Shown piece after piece: positions 11,598-21,609 of a stretch of DNA of 64,000 bases (within the stretch, counting starts at the first letter, position 1; each line of letters begins with the position of its first letter). The notes beneath the pieces were generated by a model that did no database searches, was not told where the DNA came from, and saw nothing but the letters and a program-made list of their open reading frames with translations. A program made the translations under genes and the position numbers. The stretch comes from Apostichopus japonicus (lineage: Eukaryota > Echinodermata > Holothuroidea > Aspidochirotida > Stichopodidae). The stretch lies in contig NC_092568.1 of the NCBI RefSeq assembly GCF_037975245.1, positions 15,213,501 through 15,277,500 of the forward strand, given 5' to 3'.

Positions 11598-13303
11598 GTG
11601 AGTTGTGACAGAAAAGTTCTGTCATGTATGGCAGAAAACTACGTGGAAGAATGTCCTGTCGTTCTCCATTTCCCGGTAGTAGCCAGAGCTTGAAAGGCCA
11701 ACAAAGTGGTTGGAAGGCTTCAACTACCAGCGCATAAACTGCCTGACAAAAGTACAGGTGATGGCACTCCTTCAAATACTAGTGCAGATGAAATATTAAA
11801 AAACAAAACAACATTGAGAATAAACTTTTGGATGGGTTTATGGAGTCGAGGAAACTAATATTTTCATTTTTATGTGACCCATTTTATTGAGACAATGAAG
11901 ATAGTACCTACCATCTCGTGCAGTGTGAGGATCATGGCTTTCATTTTATTTGCCAGCAGTCAACCACCAACACCTTCCTTTCCTCTTAAGTTTAAATACC
12001 CTAAGAATAGGCTGCTTTAGTGTTATTGGATTATACAACTATTGGCAGGACTATCCAACAAATAGTCTAATATAAAATTCAAATGTCGTTTGCATAAGGA
12101 GACTGTTATGTGTGAGAGCTTTGAGGCAGCACAAACCACATGGTCACATGCTTTTCGTTTTTGCAGTCAATCGCTGAATACTGTATCATTGTGAAGTAGG
12201 TGTGGTTGCCCTTTTTCACACTGAAGGTATGGCAATTCTCCAAGTCAAGTCAATTTGCCCCAACCCTCCCCAAACCCACAAACCCATAGCTACAGTACAA
12301 GTATGTTATCAATACTAGTCTACAGTGAATCTCATTGAATGATACTAATGTCTGTAGGTGTATCCCAAGATAGGTCTATGTATGTATATTAGTTAAGTTA
12401 ATATGGTTTGCCTAAGGTATTGTCAGGCAACTGGAATAAGTGAGAGTGTGAAGGTACATGTAGCACACACCATATTGCTTGGTGTGAAGCTTTGCCACAT
12501 ACTCTTTACTGTTTCTGTTAGTGGCTTAATAATACTTCATAATACTTAAGGTTTACACTGGGGGAATATATCTAATAGATCATTAGACTATACTGTATAT
12601 GATAGGCAATTGGCCTAAGGTATTCTCATGCAACTGGAATAAGTGAGAGTGTGAAGGCAGCACACACCATATTGCTTGGTGTGAAGCTCTGCCACATACT
12701 CTTTACTGTTTCTGTTAGTGGCTTAATAATACTTCATAATACCTAAGGTCTACACTGGGGGCATATATATAATAGATCAGTAGACTATACTGTATATGAT
12801 AGGCAATTGGCTTAAAGGTATATGGACAGATAGCAATTTTGCTATGAATGTATTGCTTATGTATGTCCGATCATATTCTCAATATAAACTCTTTAAAAAT
12901 TTGCTCTAGTTTTTGAGAAATTAAGGATTAATTACTCAGATTAACGAAAAATAAACGCCTGAAAGCACGTTTCAAAAATTTGACTTCTGACACGATATGA
13001 CGTAGAATCGAGAAGGGATAAGAGCATGCGTATATGGGGCACACGATGGGAAAACTCCGGATGTTTACATTGAGTCATCGAACTGGTATATATTGTGTAT
13101 CAATCTATACCCAAAGCACGTAATCGTTACCATTTCGTTCGTTGACAAATTTGTTTTCGTACATCCTTATTCGTTTATTCTCAACGCTGTTTAAAAGAGA
13201 ATTAATTTGTTTACATTCTTATTCTGTATGACTACATCGTATTCAATTTTATTTTGGGAAATACTGTTCAAAATCTTAAGTTTGGAGAGAGTTTGGAGTA
13301 AGA

Positions 13304-13371
13304 ATGCCGCGGCGTTGTAAAGTAGGAGGTTGCAGTAACACTAACAGTGGAAATATAAGCCTATATACGTA
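13304..13371 (+). pseudogene. 5' end of a THAP-domain gene
   Basis: ATG at 13304 opens a frame reading MPRRCKVGGCSNTNSGNISL then YT. This matches the start of THAP zinc fingers: Met-Pro, basic pair, Cys-x4-Cys, Asn-rich loop, then a hydrophobic Leu/Phe-Tyr/Phe strand. The rest of the C2CH module (the later Cys-x2-His and the AVPTIF tail) is missing. Reading past about 13371 runs into sequence antisense to the next entry. It sits about 490 bp inside the left end of the transposon and is probably what remains of its transposase gene. Confidence 0.6.
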
Positions 13372-13378
13372 TTCTCAC

Positions 13379-13617
13379 CAGTCAGTATTCAACAGACGCC
13401 GTGGATTTTCATGGCTGTCAGGTTCACCTTCCGAGTCTGTGGTGCTTTTACTTTCATCGGCTTCTGGCTGAAATTGATATGGCCTAATTTCCTCTTGGTT
13501 CGGAATTTCGTATTCCAAAGAGCTTTCTTCCTCACTTGCTGTCCCCGTTTCGTCGTCCGAAACCTCTGGACTGGAAATTTCGGGTTGTTTTGAAGCTTCC
13601 ATTTTCGAGGTTACCAA
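13379..13617 (-). pseudogene. First exon of a P2X7 C-terminal (ballast)-like protein
   Basis: Minus-strand frame from ATG at 13617 (a second ATG at 13602, MEASKQPE, may be the real start). It is highly acidic (SDDETGTASEEESSLEYE), then RPYQFQPEADES, then RRLLNTDW. PYxFEP- and NTDWC-type words are familiar from the many invertebrate proteins annotated P2X purinoceptor 7-like, which carry only the cysteine-rich cytosolic domain. A good donor (G|GTGAGA) lies at 13378-13373, right after NTDW. The following exon is absent. It lies 250 bp inside the right end of the TTAA element. Confidence 0.6.
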
Positions 13618-15022
13618 GCGAAATCAACGTTAAATGATAGTGCGCAGAACTTCACATTTAACATACGGTCTGCGTCTCTCGATACTACGTCACAACAAAA
13701 TCAATACGTAATGAGGTGGTTATCAATTCTTACTTTTGTGAAGCTCAAACTTTCCCGATTTTTTCACTTTTTAAAATCGAATTTCAAAGGTTGATGGAAT
13801 ATGTGAAAAGTAGATGTAATTTGCTATTAAATAAAGTAAAGTTGTAGCTACCTGTCCATATACCTTTAAGGTATTGTCATACAACTAGAATAAGTGAGAG
13901 TGTGAAGGCAGCACACACCATATTGCGTGGTGTGAAGCTTTGCCACATACTGTTTCTGTTAGTGGCTGAATAATACTTTGTAATACCAAAGGTCTACACT
14001 GGGGGCATATATCCAATAGATCAGTAGACTATACTGTATATGATAGGCAATTGGCCTAAGGTATTGTCATGCAACTGGAATAAGTGAGAGTGTGAAGGCA
14101 GCACACACCATATTGCTTGGTGTGAAGCTTTGCCACATACTCTTTACTGTTTCTGTTAGTGGCTTAATAATACTTTGTAATACCTAAGGTCTACACTGGG
14201 GGCATATATCTAATAGATCAGTAGACTATACTGTATATGATAGGCAATTGGCCTAAGGTATTGTCATGCAACTGGAATAAGTGAGAGTGTGAAGGCAGCA
14301 CACACCATATTGCTTGGTGTGAAGCTTTGCCACATACTCTTTACTGTTTCTGTTAGTGGCTTAATAATACTTCATAATACCTAAGGTCTACACTGGGGGC
14401 ATATATATAATAGATCAGTAGACTATACTGTATATGATAGGCAATTGGCTTAAGGTATTGTCATACAACTAGAATAAGTGAGAGTGTGAAGGCAGCACAC
14501 ACCATATTGCGTGGTGTGAAGCTTTGCCACATACTGTTTCTGTTAGTGGCTGAATAATACTTTGTAATACCAAAGGTCTACACTGGGGGCATATATCCAA
14601 TAGATCAGTAGAATATACTGTATATGATAGGCAATTGGCCTAAGGTATTGTCATGCAACTGGAATAAGTGAGAGTGTGAAGGTAGCACACACCATATTGC
14701 TTGATGTGAAGCTTTGCCACATACTCTTTACTGTTTCTGTTAGTGGCTTAATAATACTTTGTAATACCTAAGGTCTACACTGGGGGCATATATCTAATAG
14801 ATCAGTAGACTATACTGTATATGATAGGCAATTGGCTTAAGGTATTGTCATGCAACTGGAATAAGTGAGAGTGTGAAGGCAGCACACACCATATTGCTTG
14901 GTGTGAAGCTTTGCCATATACTCTTCACTGTTTCTGTTAGTGGCTTAATAATACTTTGTAATACTTGAGGTCTACACTGGGGGCATATATCTAATAGATC
15001 AGTAGACTATACTGTATATGAT

Positions 15023-15555
15023 ATGTATATGATACAATATAGGTTTCTCTTAGTTATGAGAGTGTTAGTATATTTCAAGATATCACTAGTGTGTAGAGTA
15101 AGCAATAAACCACCCATTCCCCCCCCCCCCCAACCCAGAACTGGCTATTGTACAGTAGGTTCATCAAATGGTACAAATGTCAGCAGGCCTACACAAAGAA
15201 TATCATAGGACATTTTAATGTGGTGTGCAATATCAGGTGACTTATTCGTGAGAGTGTGAAGGTATCACATACGGTCTAGTTAGGCTTCAGGCTTAGCCAC
15301 ATGCTTTTCATTTTGCAGTCAATGGCTGAAATATTGTATCATTGTGTAGATTTTGCACAGTATGTTGCCCTTTTTTCACATTGAAGGTATACATGTCAAT
15401 ATATTACATTTTCTTGTTGTGCAGTTTCTTTTCAAATGATCTATCCTTTTCTCCCCCTAAAAATTAAATTAAAAGCTGCCTCAGTTGTTGAAATGTTCTC
15501 CAGATATTTTCTGTATTGATAGAAATATCAGTTTTTGGTTCCAATGATAATTTGT
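15023..15555. other. Degenerate satellite flank and poly-C tract
   Basis: Contains a C-run of about 13 nt near 15120 and a highly diverged copy of the array region (15205-15400: GTGAGAGTGTGAAGG, CATGCTTTTC, TGCAGTCAATGGCTGAA) also seen at 12100-12240. No gene. Confidence 0.55.
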
Positions 15556-15752
15556 AGTCATGCAGGTGGATGAGTGATGTGTTTGTGATGCCTTGCTTTT
15601 AAACTTGATATCTCAAGAAAGGAAGCTTGGACCAATTTCATATTAAAAACGTTGTTGTGACACGTTGAGTTCAAGAATCAAGAGACTTATTGTTTTTGGT
15701 GGTCAAAGGTCATGTGTAGTCAGAATGTGAGAACCTTGCAAACCATATCTAT
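15556..15752 (+). repeat. Dispersed repeat, copy 2 (first copy at 3935-4160)
   Basis: Ordered similarity to 3935-4160, including GATGCCTTGCTT, GATATCTCAAGAAAGGAAGC, GGACCAATTTCATATT and a GGTCAAAGGTCATGT word. Diverged, same strand. Confidence 0.72.
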
Positions 15753-15851
15753 ATGCTGAGCACAAGAAGACAATAATTTTGGTCATCAGCTGCCGATGTG
15801 AGTATTAATTGTCACGTCTCAATACTCTTTGCTAATTGGTTTTATTGCAAG

Positions 15852-15944
15852 CGGTGGCAACATTTGGGATCGATTAAAGCAAAAGAAGGTACACATTTCA
15901 TGCACTTAATCAACAGTCTTTCTCCAACATGGAGAAGATTGTAA
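15852..15944 (+). other. Possible terminal coding exon
   Basis: After a TTTATTGCAAG acceptor-like site the frame reads RWQHLGSIKAKEGTHFMHLI then NSLSPTWRRL and stops at TAA. Composition is protein-like, but no family or upstream exon is identified. Confidence 0.22.
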
Positions 15945-18172
15945 TGAACTTGGTTCTTTGCTGTGGAAATTTTCTCTTCAGGTAAGTGTGTGACTTGTCT
16001 TTCTCTTTTTTTTTAATAAGCTGTACAGGTTTTTCCTCACAGAAATTACTCATTCTCTGCAGTTGAGTTAACAAGGCAATGGTCATCTGATGTAAGTAGA
16101 ATGTGATTTCAAATCCATGTGAACAACATGATAGTATTAAATGGACTGGATTTTTTTTTTCATTTGAATATTCTTGTCAGAATCAATACATGAAATCATA
16201 ACAAAAGGTGAAAGTATATTTCTGAACAATGCTGCTAGTGAATATTGTTTACTCTGTGAGCCTATAATATGCAGTTTTTAGTAGTTGTCATTGTTAAACA
16301 TAGATTTCCCAAAATCGTGTAAAATCCATTTCAGAACAATTCAGAAAATTTGGTATTTACTGTACATAAGTGCAGTGAATGTGTTTACATCTAGAGGCTC
16401 TCACACAGAGCAACAATTTGAGTTCCAGTGACCTATCAAATGGAAAGTTTAAAAAGCGCTACAAAAGATGTCAATGATGCCATCTGTGATCTTTCAAAGC
16501 AACGCTAGAGACAATCAGACCCCCCCCCCATAATAACAGTTGTGCCCCTCCCATGAACAAATCCTACCCAAAGGAAGCTTGATGTTTATGCTGAAAACCT
16601 TTATACTTTGCCTTCTTCTGCTGTTCACTGTGACAGGACACAATGAAAAGAACATAACAATGATAAAATCTTGTTTGTTATCCTTTTCTTTGTGCTTTTC
16701 ATTATTTTGCCTGCACCAAACAGTGTCCCTCTCCACCCCACCCTGACTGCATGTAAGAGGGAAATAATGACACTGTTAAGGTTCATCACATACTACTAGT
16801 CAGAGCCTGACATTGTTCTGCTCCCCCCCCCCCCAACCCCCATGTTTTGATGTGGGACTTATTAATTGTGTATATATAAATAATTTTTGACCTTTCACAT
16901 GACATTTCCAGTCACAGGCCCTTTGAATTTTTTCCATTGTCTCCCTTCTCCTACTCAAACAAAGACCAGATGTGCTTTTGTAATCGACTTCTACAAGCTT
17001 CCTAGGAGACAATAGTAAATAATTTGAAGGAAAAAAAAACACTCCTTCTAGAAGCAACAATACCCCTCCCCAAGCTGGTATTTAAAAATCCAGTGAACCC
17101 ACTTACTAACAAAGAATAATTGTTTGGTAAAATCAATTGCTGATTTCTACATATTTATTTGACATTATTACAGTACAGTCATGGTGAGATTGAATATCTG
17201 GGATGATGGCCTAAAGAAAAAAAGCATGATGGGCGATGTATGGATAAAATGATTGTTGCTGTATATAATAATAGGATCATTTAAGCAAGCAAACCCTCTT
17301 ATTGTAGCATGAAATAGATCATTTTATTAAATCTATGGCTGATGCTATAATATTACTAGTGACTTAGTTCAAGCAAAGTTTCTATACAACTAGCCTATTA
17401 TGATAATTTAGGAAAAAATGCAACATCAAGCATCAACTTATGCTATATATTAAATGATAGAAGTTTTCGTCTTTGAGCCACACTTCCGCAAATCACGATA
17501 GGGGTATATCGTTGCGCAGTATGGTATGATTCATGGATAGGTATGGGTTCCACTATTTCTGCTAACGCAAGTTAGCTCTATAGATTTTCCCAGCTGACTT
17601 ACGAAAGTTCTGTACAATATGATGTAACATTTACTTTTGGCATGTTCGATGTTGATAAACGATGGGGGAGGGTGGTTTATAGATAATCCTTTTATTAACT
17701 GTAATGCGTTTAAATCATTACATAAATTAATGTAAATCACTTATAAATCATTATTAATAATTAAAAAAGGGGAGCTTAGAATCATATCAATCTCTTCAAT
17801 GGCTTTGTCATATTTCAATTAATAACAATGTATATTCTCAACACCAAAAGATAATGGTACAGTCCAAGTTGAAACGGACGAGATTCAAGCCAAAATAAAG
17901 ATGGGGAGGAAGTTTGCCGTGAAGAATATCTGTTTTGAATTGTAAACCGGATTACAAGTTTCCGTGAAAAATGCTTTATAGACGACTATTTTTTAGTTTT
18001 AAGGGTGCAATTTCGTACTGAATCGTTCGAGCATTTCAAAGTTTGGCATCCTAAATGCCAAAATCGAGTTTCGTCTGTCGGATAGAAAAGGAATGAAGCA
18101 TAGGCAATAGCTACGGAAGATCAAATTTCCCGCGAATACCGCAAGAATGCCCGAGGCAGCAAAAATCCTTAT
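15945..18172. other. Unassigned interior of the 9 kb insertion
   Basis: AT-rich, with poly-C runs near 16519-16528 and 16824-16834. The last ~200 bp before the right terminus (about 18000-18170) is richer in CpG than its surroundings. Open frames lack recognisable motifs. Confidence 0.4.
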
Positions 18173-18196
18173 GTCCGTACCACTAAAGGGCGGATT
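18173..18196 (-). repeat. Right terminal inverted repeat of the 9 kb insertion
   Basis: Reverse complement reads AATCCGCCCTTTAGT followed by GGTACGGAC, matching the left terminus at 22 of 24 positions. Confidence 0.8.
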
Positions 18197-18198
18197 TT

Positions 18199-19410
18199 CA
18201 AATGAACTATATTTATATAAAAAGAGTGAGTCCATATGCGAACAAGGTACATGTCACGTTCCAAGTTAAAGGTTCACTTGCAAAGTTTCAAATTGATTTA
18301 GGGGCATCATGTAATGTGATACCTGAATTGTATGTCACTGAAAGCACCGAGACTAAAGAGTCAGACTACAAAAATCTGAGCATGTACAACAATAATCCAT
18401 CGTCAATTGTGGGGACTTGTAAATTGAGGTTGAGAAACATAAAGAATATGAAGTAATATTTTGTGCAGATGGTTGTTGTGCAAGGAAACAAGCAAATGCC
18501 ACTTCTTGGATCACGGGCATCACAACAAATGAAATTGATTAAAGTGTTGTATGAAAACATAGATAACAAACCAACTGAAAGTTCTGAAATTAAAGGGGAA
18601 GTAAAGCAAATTGAGAAAACTAACTTACCGCTGAAAAAAAGAAAATGTAATAAAAGTTTATCATGATGTATTCACAGGTCTAGGGTGTTAGCCAGGTGAA
18701 GTCCACCTGGAAACTGATCCTAATGTCACGTCAGTTATTATACCACCAAGACGTGTTCCAATATTTATAAAGACTAAGCTTAACGAGTAGCTGAAGCGAT
18801 TGGACAAAATTGCATGTGATAAAGAAGGTTGACAAACCTTCTGACTGGGTGTTAAGTCTGTTTGCATAACCAAACCCAGTGGTAAATGCGTGTTTGTATT
18901 AACCCACTAACATTAAATAATGCTCTAAAACGGGAACACTACTCGTTACCTATTTTCGAAGATATTCTGCCTAGTCTTAATGAGGTAAAGGTTTTTAGCA
19001 AATGTGATCTGAAAATGTTTTATCTAATGTGAGTTGGATGAAAATTCTCCCAAGTTGACTTCATTCCAAACCCCATGGGGAGTCACACGTATAAACGCAT
19101 GCCATTTGGAATCTCCCAAGCACCTGAGCTCTTCCAACAAGGCTAGATTAAAACCTTGAAGGGATTGAGGGTGTTCATATCATAGCTGACGACCTATTGG
19201 TCACTGACAAAGGTAAAACGGAAGCCGAAGCAGACAAGGATCATAACCGAACACATGACTAAGCTGCTTGAAAGAGGGAGAGAGCGATCTATCAAGTCCA
19301 ACAGAGATAAGTTTAAATTTAAGTGCAAAGAAATCCACTTTATAGGGCATGTTGTTACAAAACATGGTCTCTAAGTCGACCCTAAGAAAGTCGAGCCAAT
19401 CATTGATATG
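18199..19410 (+). pseudogene. Gypsy protease and reverse transcriptase remnant
   Basis: The protease starts HVTFQVKGSLAKFQIDLGAS, where LGAS stands for the D-T/S-G-A active-site loop, and continues NVIPELYV; the frame closes at 18456. RT words follow in broken frames: VIIPPRRVP (about 18735), KMF (about 19010), MPFGISQAPELFQ (about 19100), IADDLLV (about 19180, the catalytic YxDD position) and KEIHFIGHVVTKHGL (about 19327). Many stops and indels. The family normally processes and copies the element RNA in virus-like particles; this copy cannot. Confidence 0.87.
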
Positions 19411-20193
19411 CCTAAACCGACTGACATCGCAGCAGTACAACGGTTCGTTGGAATGGTGAAAAACTTGTCTAAGTTCCTTCCAAGCTTATCGGACACGTGC
19501 AAACCGATTCGTCGTCTAACACATAAGGACGCGAAATGGAGCTGGGGACAAGACCAAGACGCAGCATTCAACGGGGTGAAGCTTAGTGTCAGCAGCACAC
19601 CGGTGCTGCAGTACTTTGATCCGCAAAGCGAAACTGAAGGTCAGGGAGACGCATCAGAAAAAATGGACTTGATACTCACAAATCGAGAAAGAACTTCTTG
19701 CGTTAATCTCCGGTTTGGTGCGAAACCACCAATTCACCTACGGACGCAAGATAAAGCTTTGGACATATCGAGCACAAGCCATTGGTTCCAATCCCTAAGA
19801 AACAAATCACGACTTCCCCAAAGCGCCTCCAACGGCTACTTCTTTAGAAGTCTGGTGCAGTATAATGCCGACACTCTGTACAAGCCGGGAAAGGAAATGT
19901 ATCTCGCTGATACATTATCGCAAGCCTTCCTCCAGAATGAGGAAAGACCCGCAGTGGAAGTCGAGACAGAAAGTGTGAACATTATAGACTTCCTTCCGGT
20001 GTCGGAAGCAACTCGCAAGCAAATCCAGGAGTCGACCAACGGAGACCCCGTCTGTCAGAATCTGAAACGATTCATTACAGAGGCTGGGCATAATACAACA
20101 GGAACTAGCCCATACATACAAATTCGCGATGAGTTTCCATCTAAGATGGTATCAAATTCAAAACACAGCGATGTGTCATTCCTACACCTCTGA
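19408..20193 (+). pseudogene. Gypsy RT connection / RNase H region, longest open pol segment
   Basis: 261 codons stay open. The N-terminal half is the usual RT thumb-to-RNase H linker: MPKPTDIAAVQRFVGMVKNL, then KFLPSLSDTCKPIRRLTHKD and WSWGQDQDAAFNGVK. The RNase H region is shortened and scrambled: after PVLQYFDP the sequence jumps towards NADTLYKPGKEMYLADTLSQ, a conserved word that normally follows RNase H, so most catalytic acids are gone. The C-terminal part (ESTNGDPVCQNLK) leads into the integrase zinc finger. Confidence 0.85.
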
Positions 20194-21251
20194 GAAGAGA
20201 CATTAAAGCAAAATTTCACAACGCACACTCTGGTATCAAAAGTACGTTGAAGAGTGTGAGAGATACGGTTTATTGGCCAGGTATGAGTAAAGAAGTAAAG
20301 ACTATGTTGAACAGTGCATTATCTGTAACAAATACCGCACTCAGCAATCCAGAGAACAATTGTTCAGCCATGACATACCAGGTCCCCAGGGAGAAAACGT
20401 TGGTGTCGATATTTTTTACCATCGATGGTACAGATTATCTCTGTATTGTGGACTACTTTTCGGACCACTTCGAAACTTACATACTCTTAAACAAGAAAGA
20501 TACGCCGGCAGTGATCAAAATCGTGAGACGATATTCACTACACATGGTACACCTGTTACTGTACAGTCAGACAACGAACCACCATTTTCGTCCCGCGAGT
20601 TCTCTGATTTTGCGCAATCGTATCAGTTCGACCACGTAACCAGTTCGCCGCTCTTGCCACAAAGCAATGGTAAAGTCGAAAACGCGATAAAGACAGCAAG
20701 AAATTGATCAAGAAAGCGAAGAAGGATAAGCAAGACATATATCTCAGCTTGCTTAGCTGGAGGAATACTCCTTCTGAGAGTCTGCCGCCATCACCACGTG
20801 TATCAGTCGAAGGACTAGAACAGTTATACCTACTTCCAAGAAGTTTCTCACACATTAACTAAGGATTCAAGCAGAAGAAAAACATGAGAAATGAAAAGCA
20901 AGCGCGATATTACAATCACAGTGCTAAGCTTCTTCCAGAACTGAACAAAGGGCAAACAGTACGCGTTCAACCATCAGGACGAGAGAAAGTATGGAAAAAA
21001 CTAGCGATGAAGAACTCGTCAACAATTGCTCCTACAAAGTTATCATAGAAGATGGACGTGAATTCCGTCGTAATCGTAAACATTTACGCCCTACCAAAGG
21101 AACACTGATTTACAGACGCGAGCTGTTCTATGACGTAATGATTCACAAATCGCACCGCCAACCAGCGTCGATTGCAGCAACAACAATGCAGCACGCAACG
21201 AGAGTTCAAGCACAGCACAAGAACACGAACCAGAACCAGAACCATATTTAA
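20190..21251 (+). pseudogene. Gypsy integrase remnant
   Basis: HHCC zinc finger: KFHNAHSGIKSTLKSVRDT then VYWPGM and EQCIICNKYR in a second frame. Core: VGVDIF (first Asp), VQSDNEPPFSSREF (second Asp) and PQSNGKVENAIKTA (catalytic Glu), spread over two frames between 20247 and 20707. A third piece after 20707 holds LLSWRNTPSESLPPSP and the basic C-terminal segment (KGQTVRV, RRNRKHLRPT) ending at 21251. The catalytic triad is visible but the frame is broken. Confidence 0.87.
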
Positions 21252-21451
21252 GAAGAAGCCAAAGGAACCGTAAGCAGAGACCCGATTGTGTTTGCTGTAA
21301 ATGATCTATATGAGGCCATTGATGAACATGTTCATCACTTGTTAGCGTTAGGTGTTTGTAAATATGTTTGAATACATTTAATGGTAAGAAATATGATTAG
21401 TTATGAAAGTAGAAATTAGAGCTTAAAAGTTGGATCAAAGAAAATTTTCCT

Positions 21452-21466
21452 TTAGAGAAGGAAGGG
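21452..21466 (+). promoter_or_regulatory. Polypurine tract candidate
   Basis: AGAGAAGGAAGGG-type purine run immediately before the TGTAAAGATGTGG start of the 3' LTR, the expected place for plus-strand priming. Confidence 0.6.
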
Positions 21467-21609
21467 TGTAAAGATGTGGAAGTTTGTTCACTCTTATGAC
21501 ACCACTCTGTGGTTGTTAAGCAAAGCATGAGAACGTATAATCGTTAACTTTATCAAGCGTGTTTTTCTTCATTGTGTCAGATTGAGCACAGAATGTGAAG
21601 ATCACAACA
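21467..21609 (+). repeat. 3' LTR
   Basis: Starts TGTAAAGATGTGG after a purine tract and ends GAAGATCACAACA. The last ~73 bp match the 5' LTR end (7717-7789) nearly perfectly. About 143 bp, at the short end for Gypsy elements. Confidence 0.75.

Larger units (their letters stand above)
12816..13865. mobile_element. 1,050 bp DNA transposon with TTAA target duplication (Kolobok-like)
   Basis: Ends are AGGTATATGGACAG..TAGC and its reverse complement (18 of 19 positions). TTAA flanks both sides (12812-12815 and 13866-13869). The equivalent satellite boundary at 14448-14453 has a single TTAA and no insert, an intact empty site. TTAA duplications are known for piggyBac and Kolobok superfamilies, and Kolobok transposases carry a THAP domain. 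This element carries a THAP-like start codon region, which favours Kolobok. No transposase core is present, so it is non-autonomous. Confidence 0.87.
12410..15022. repeat. Satellite array, ~190-203 bp units, about eight copies
   Basis: Units begin at about 12410, 12613, 13864, 14054, 14251, 14448, 14638 and 14835, each opening with GCYTAAGGTATTGTCA and containing GTGAGAGTGTGAAGG, CACACCATATTGC and CTACACTGGGGG. The units starting at 13864 and 14448 are a 190 bp form with the same 10-bp loss and a shared TGGCTGAATAATA variant. Their neighbours match in the same order, so unit order repeats with period three. Much more diverged relatives lie at about 12100-12240 and 15205-15400. The array is split at 12816-13865 by a transposon. 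Confidence 0.95.
9195..18196. mobile_element. 9.0 kb insertion with 24-nt terminal inverted repeats
   Basis: Its two ends, AATCCGCCCTTTAGT.. at 9195-9218 and the reverse complement at 18173-18196, agree at 22 of 24 positions (15 perfect, then two differences). They sit exactly where Gypsy gag stops and Gypsy protease resumes. I found no convincing target-site duplication and no transposase inside. The interior holds a perfect hairpin, weak exon candidates, a dispersed repeat copy, a satellite array and a nested 1 kb transposon. A single large non-autonomous DNA transposon is the simplest reading. Two small inverted copies flanking a rearranged block is the alternative. Confidence 0.68.
7659..21609 (+). 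mobile_element. Gypsy-type LTR retrotransposon carrying a 9 kb insertion
   Basis: LTR-related sequences near 7.7 and 21.6 kb bracket, in correct order and strand, gag with a CCHC knuckle (8.3-9.2 kb), protease (18.2-18.4 kb), reverse transcriptase (18.7-19.4), connection/RNase H (19.4-20.2) and integrase (20.2-21.1). Removing the 9,002 bp insertion leaves about 4.9 kb, the usual size for an echinoderm SURL-like Gypsy element. The protein frames are broken many times. The inserted block separates gag from pol at 9195-18196. Confidence 0.88.

Noticed and set aside
13411-13593. Plus-strand 60-codon frame opposite the P2X7-like exon
   Set aside because: Antisense shadow of the acidic minus-strand exon, which has the recognisable PYQF and NTDW words and a splice donor.
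12816-13865. piggyBac element
   Set aside because: TTAA duplication alone would allow it, but the ends do not begin with CCC as is usual for piggyBac, and a THAP start is present, which favours Kolobok. Not excluded.
12410-15022. CRISPR-like array
   Set aside because: The ~197 bp units repeat along their whole length; there are no short identical repeats separated by unique spacers, and the context is an animal genome.
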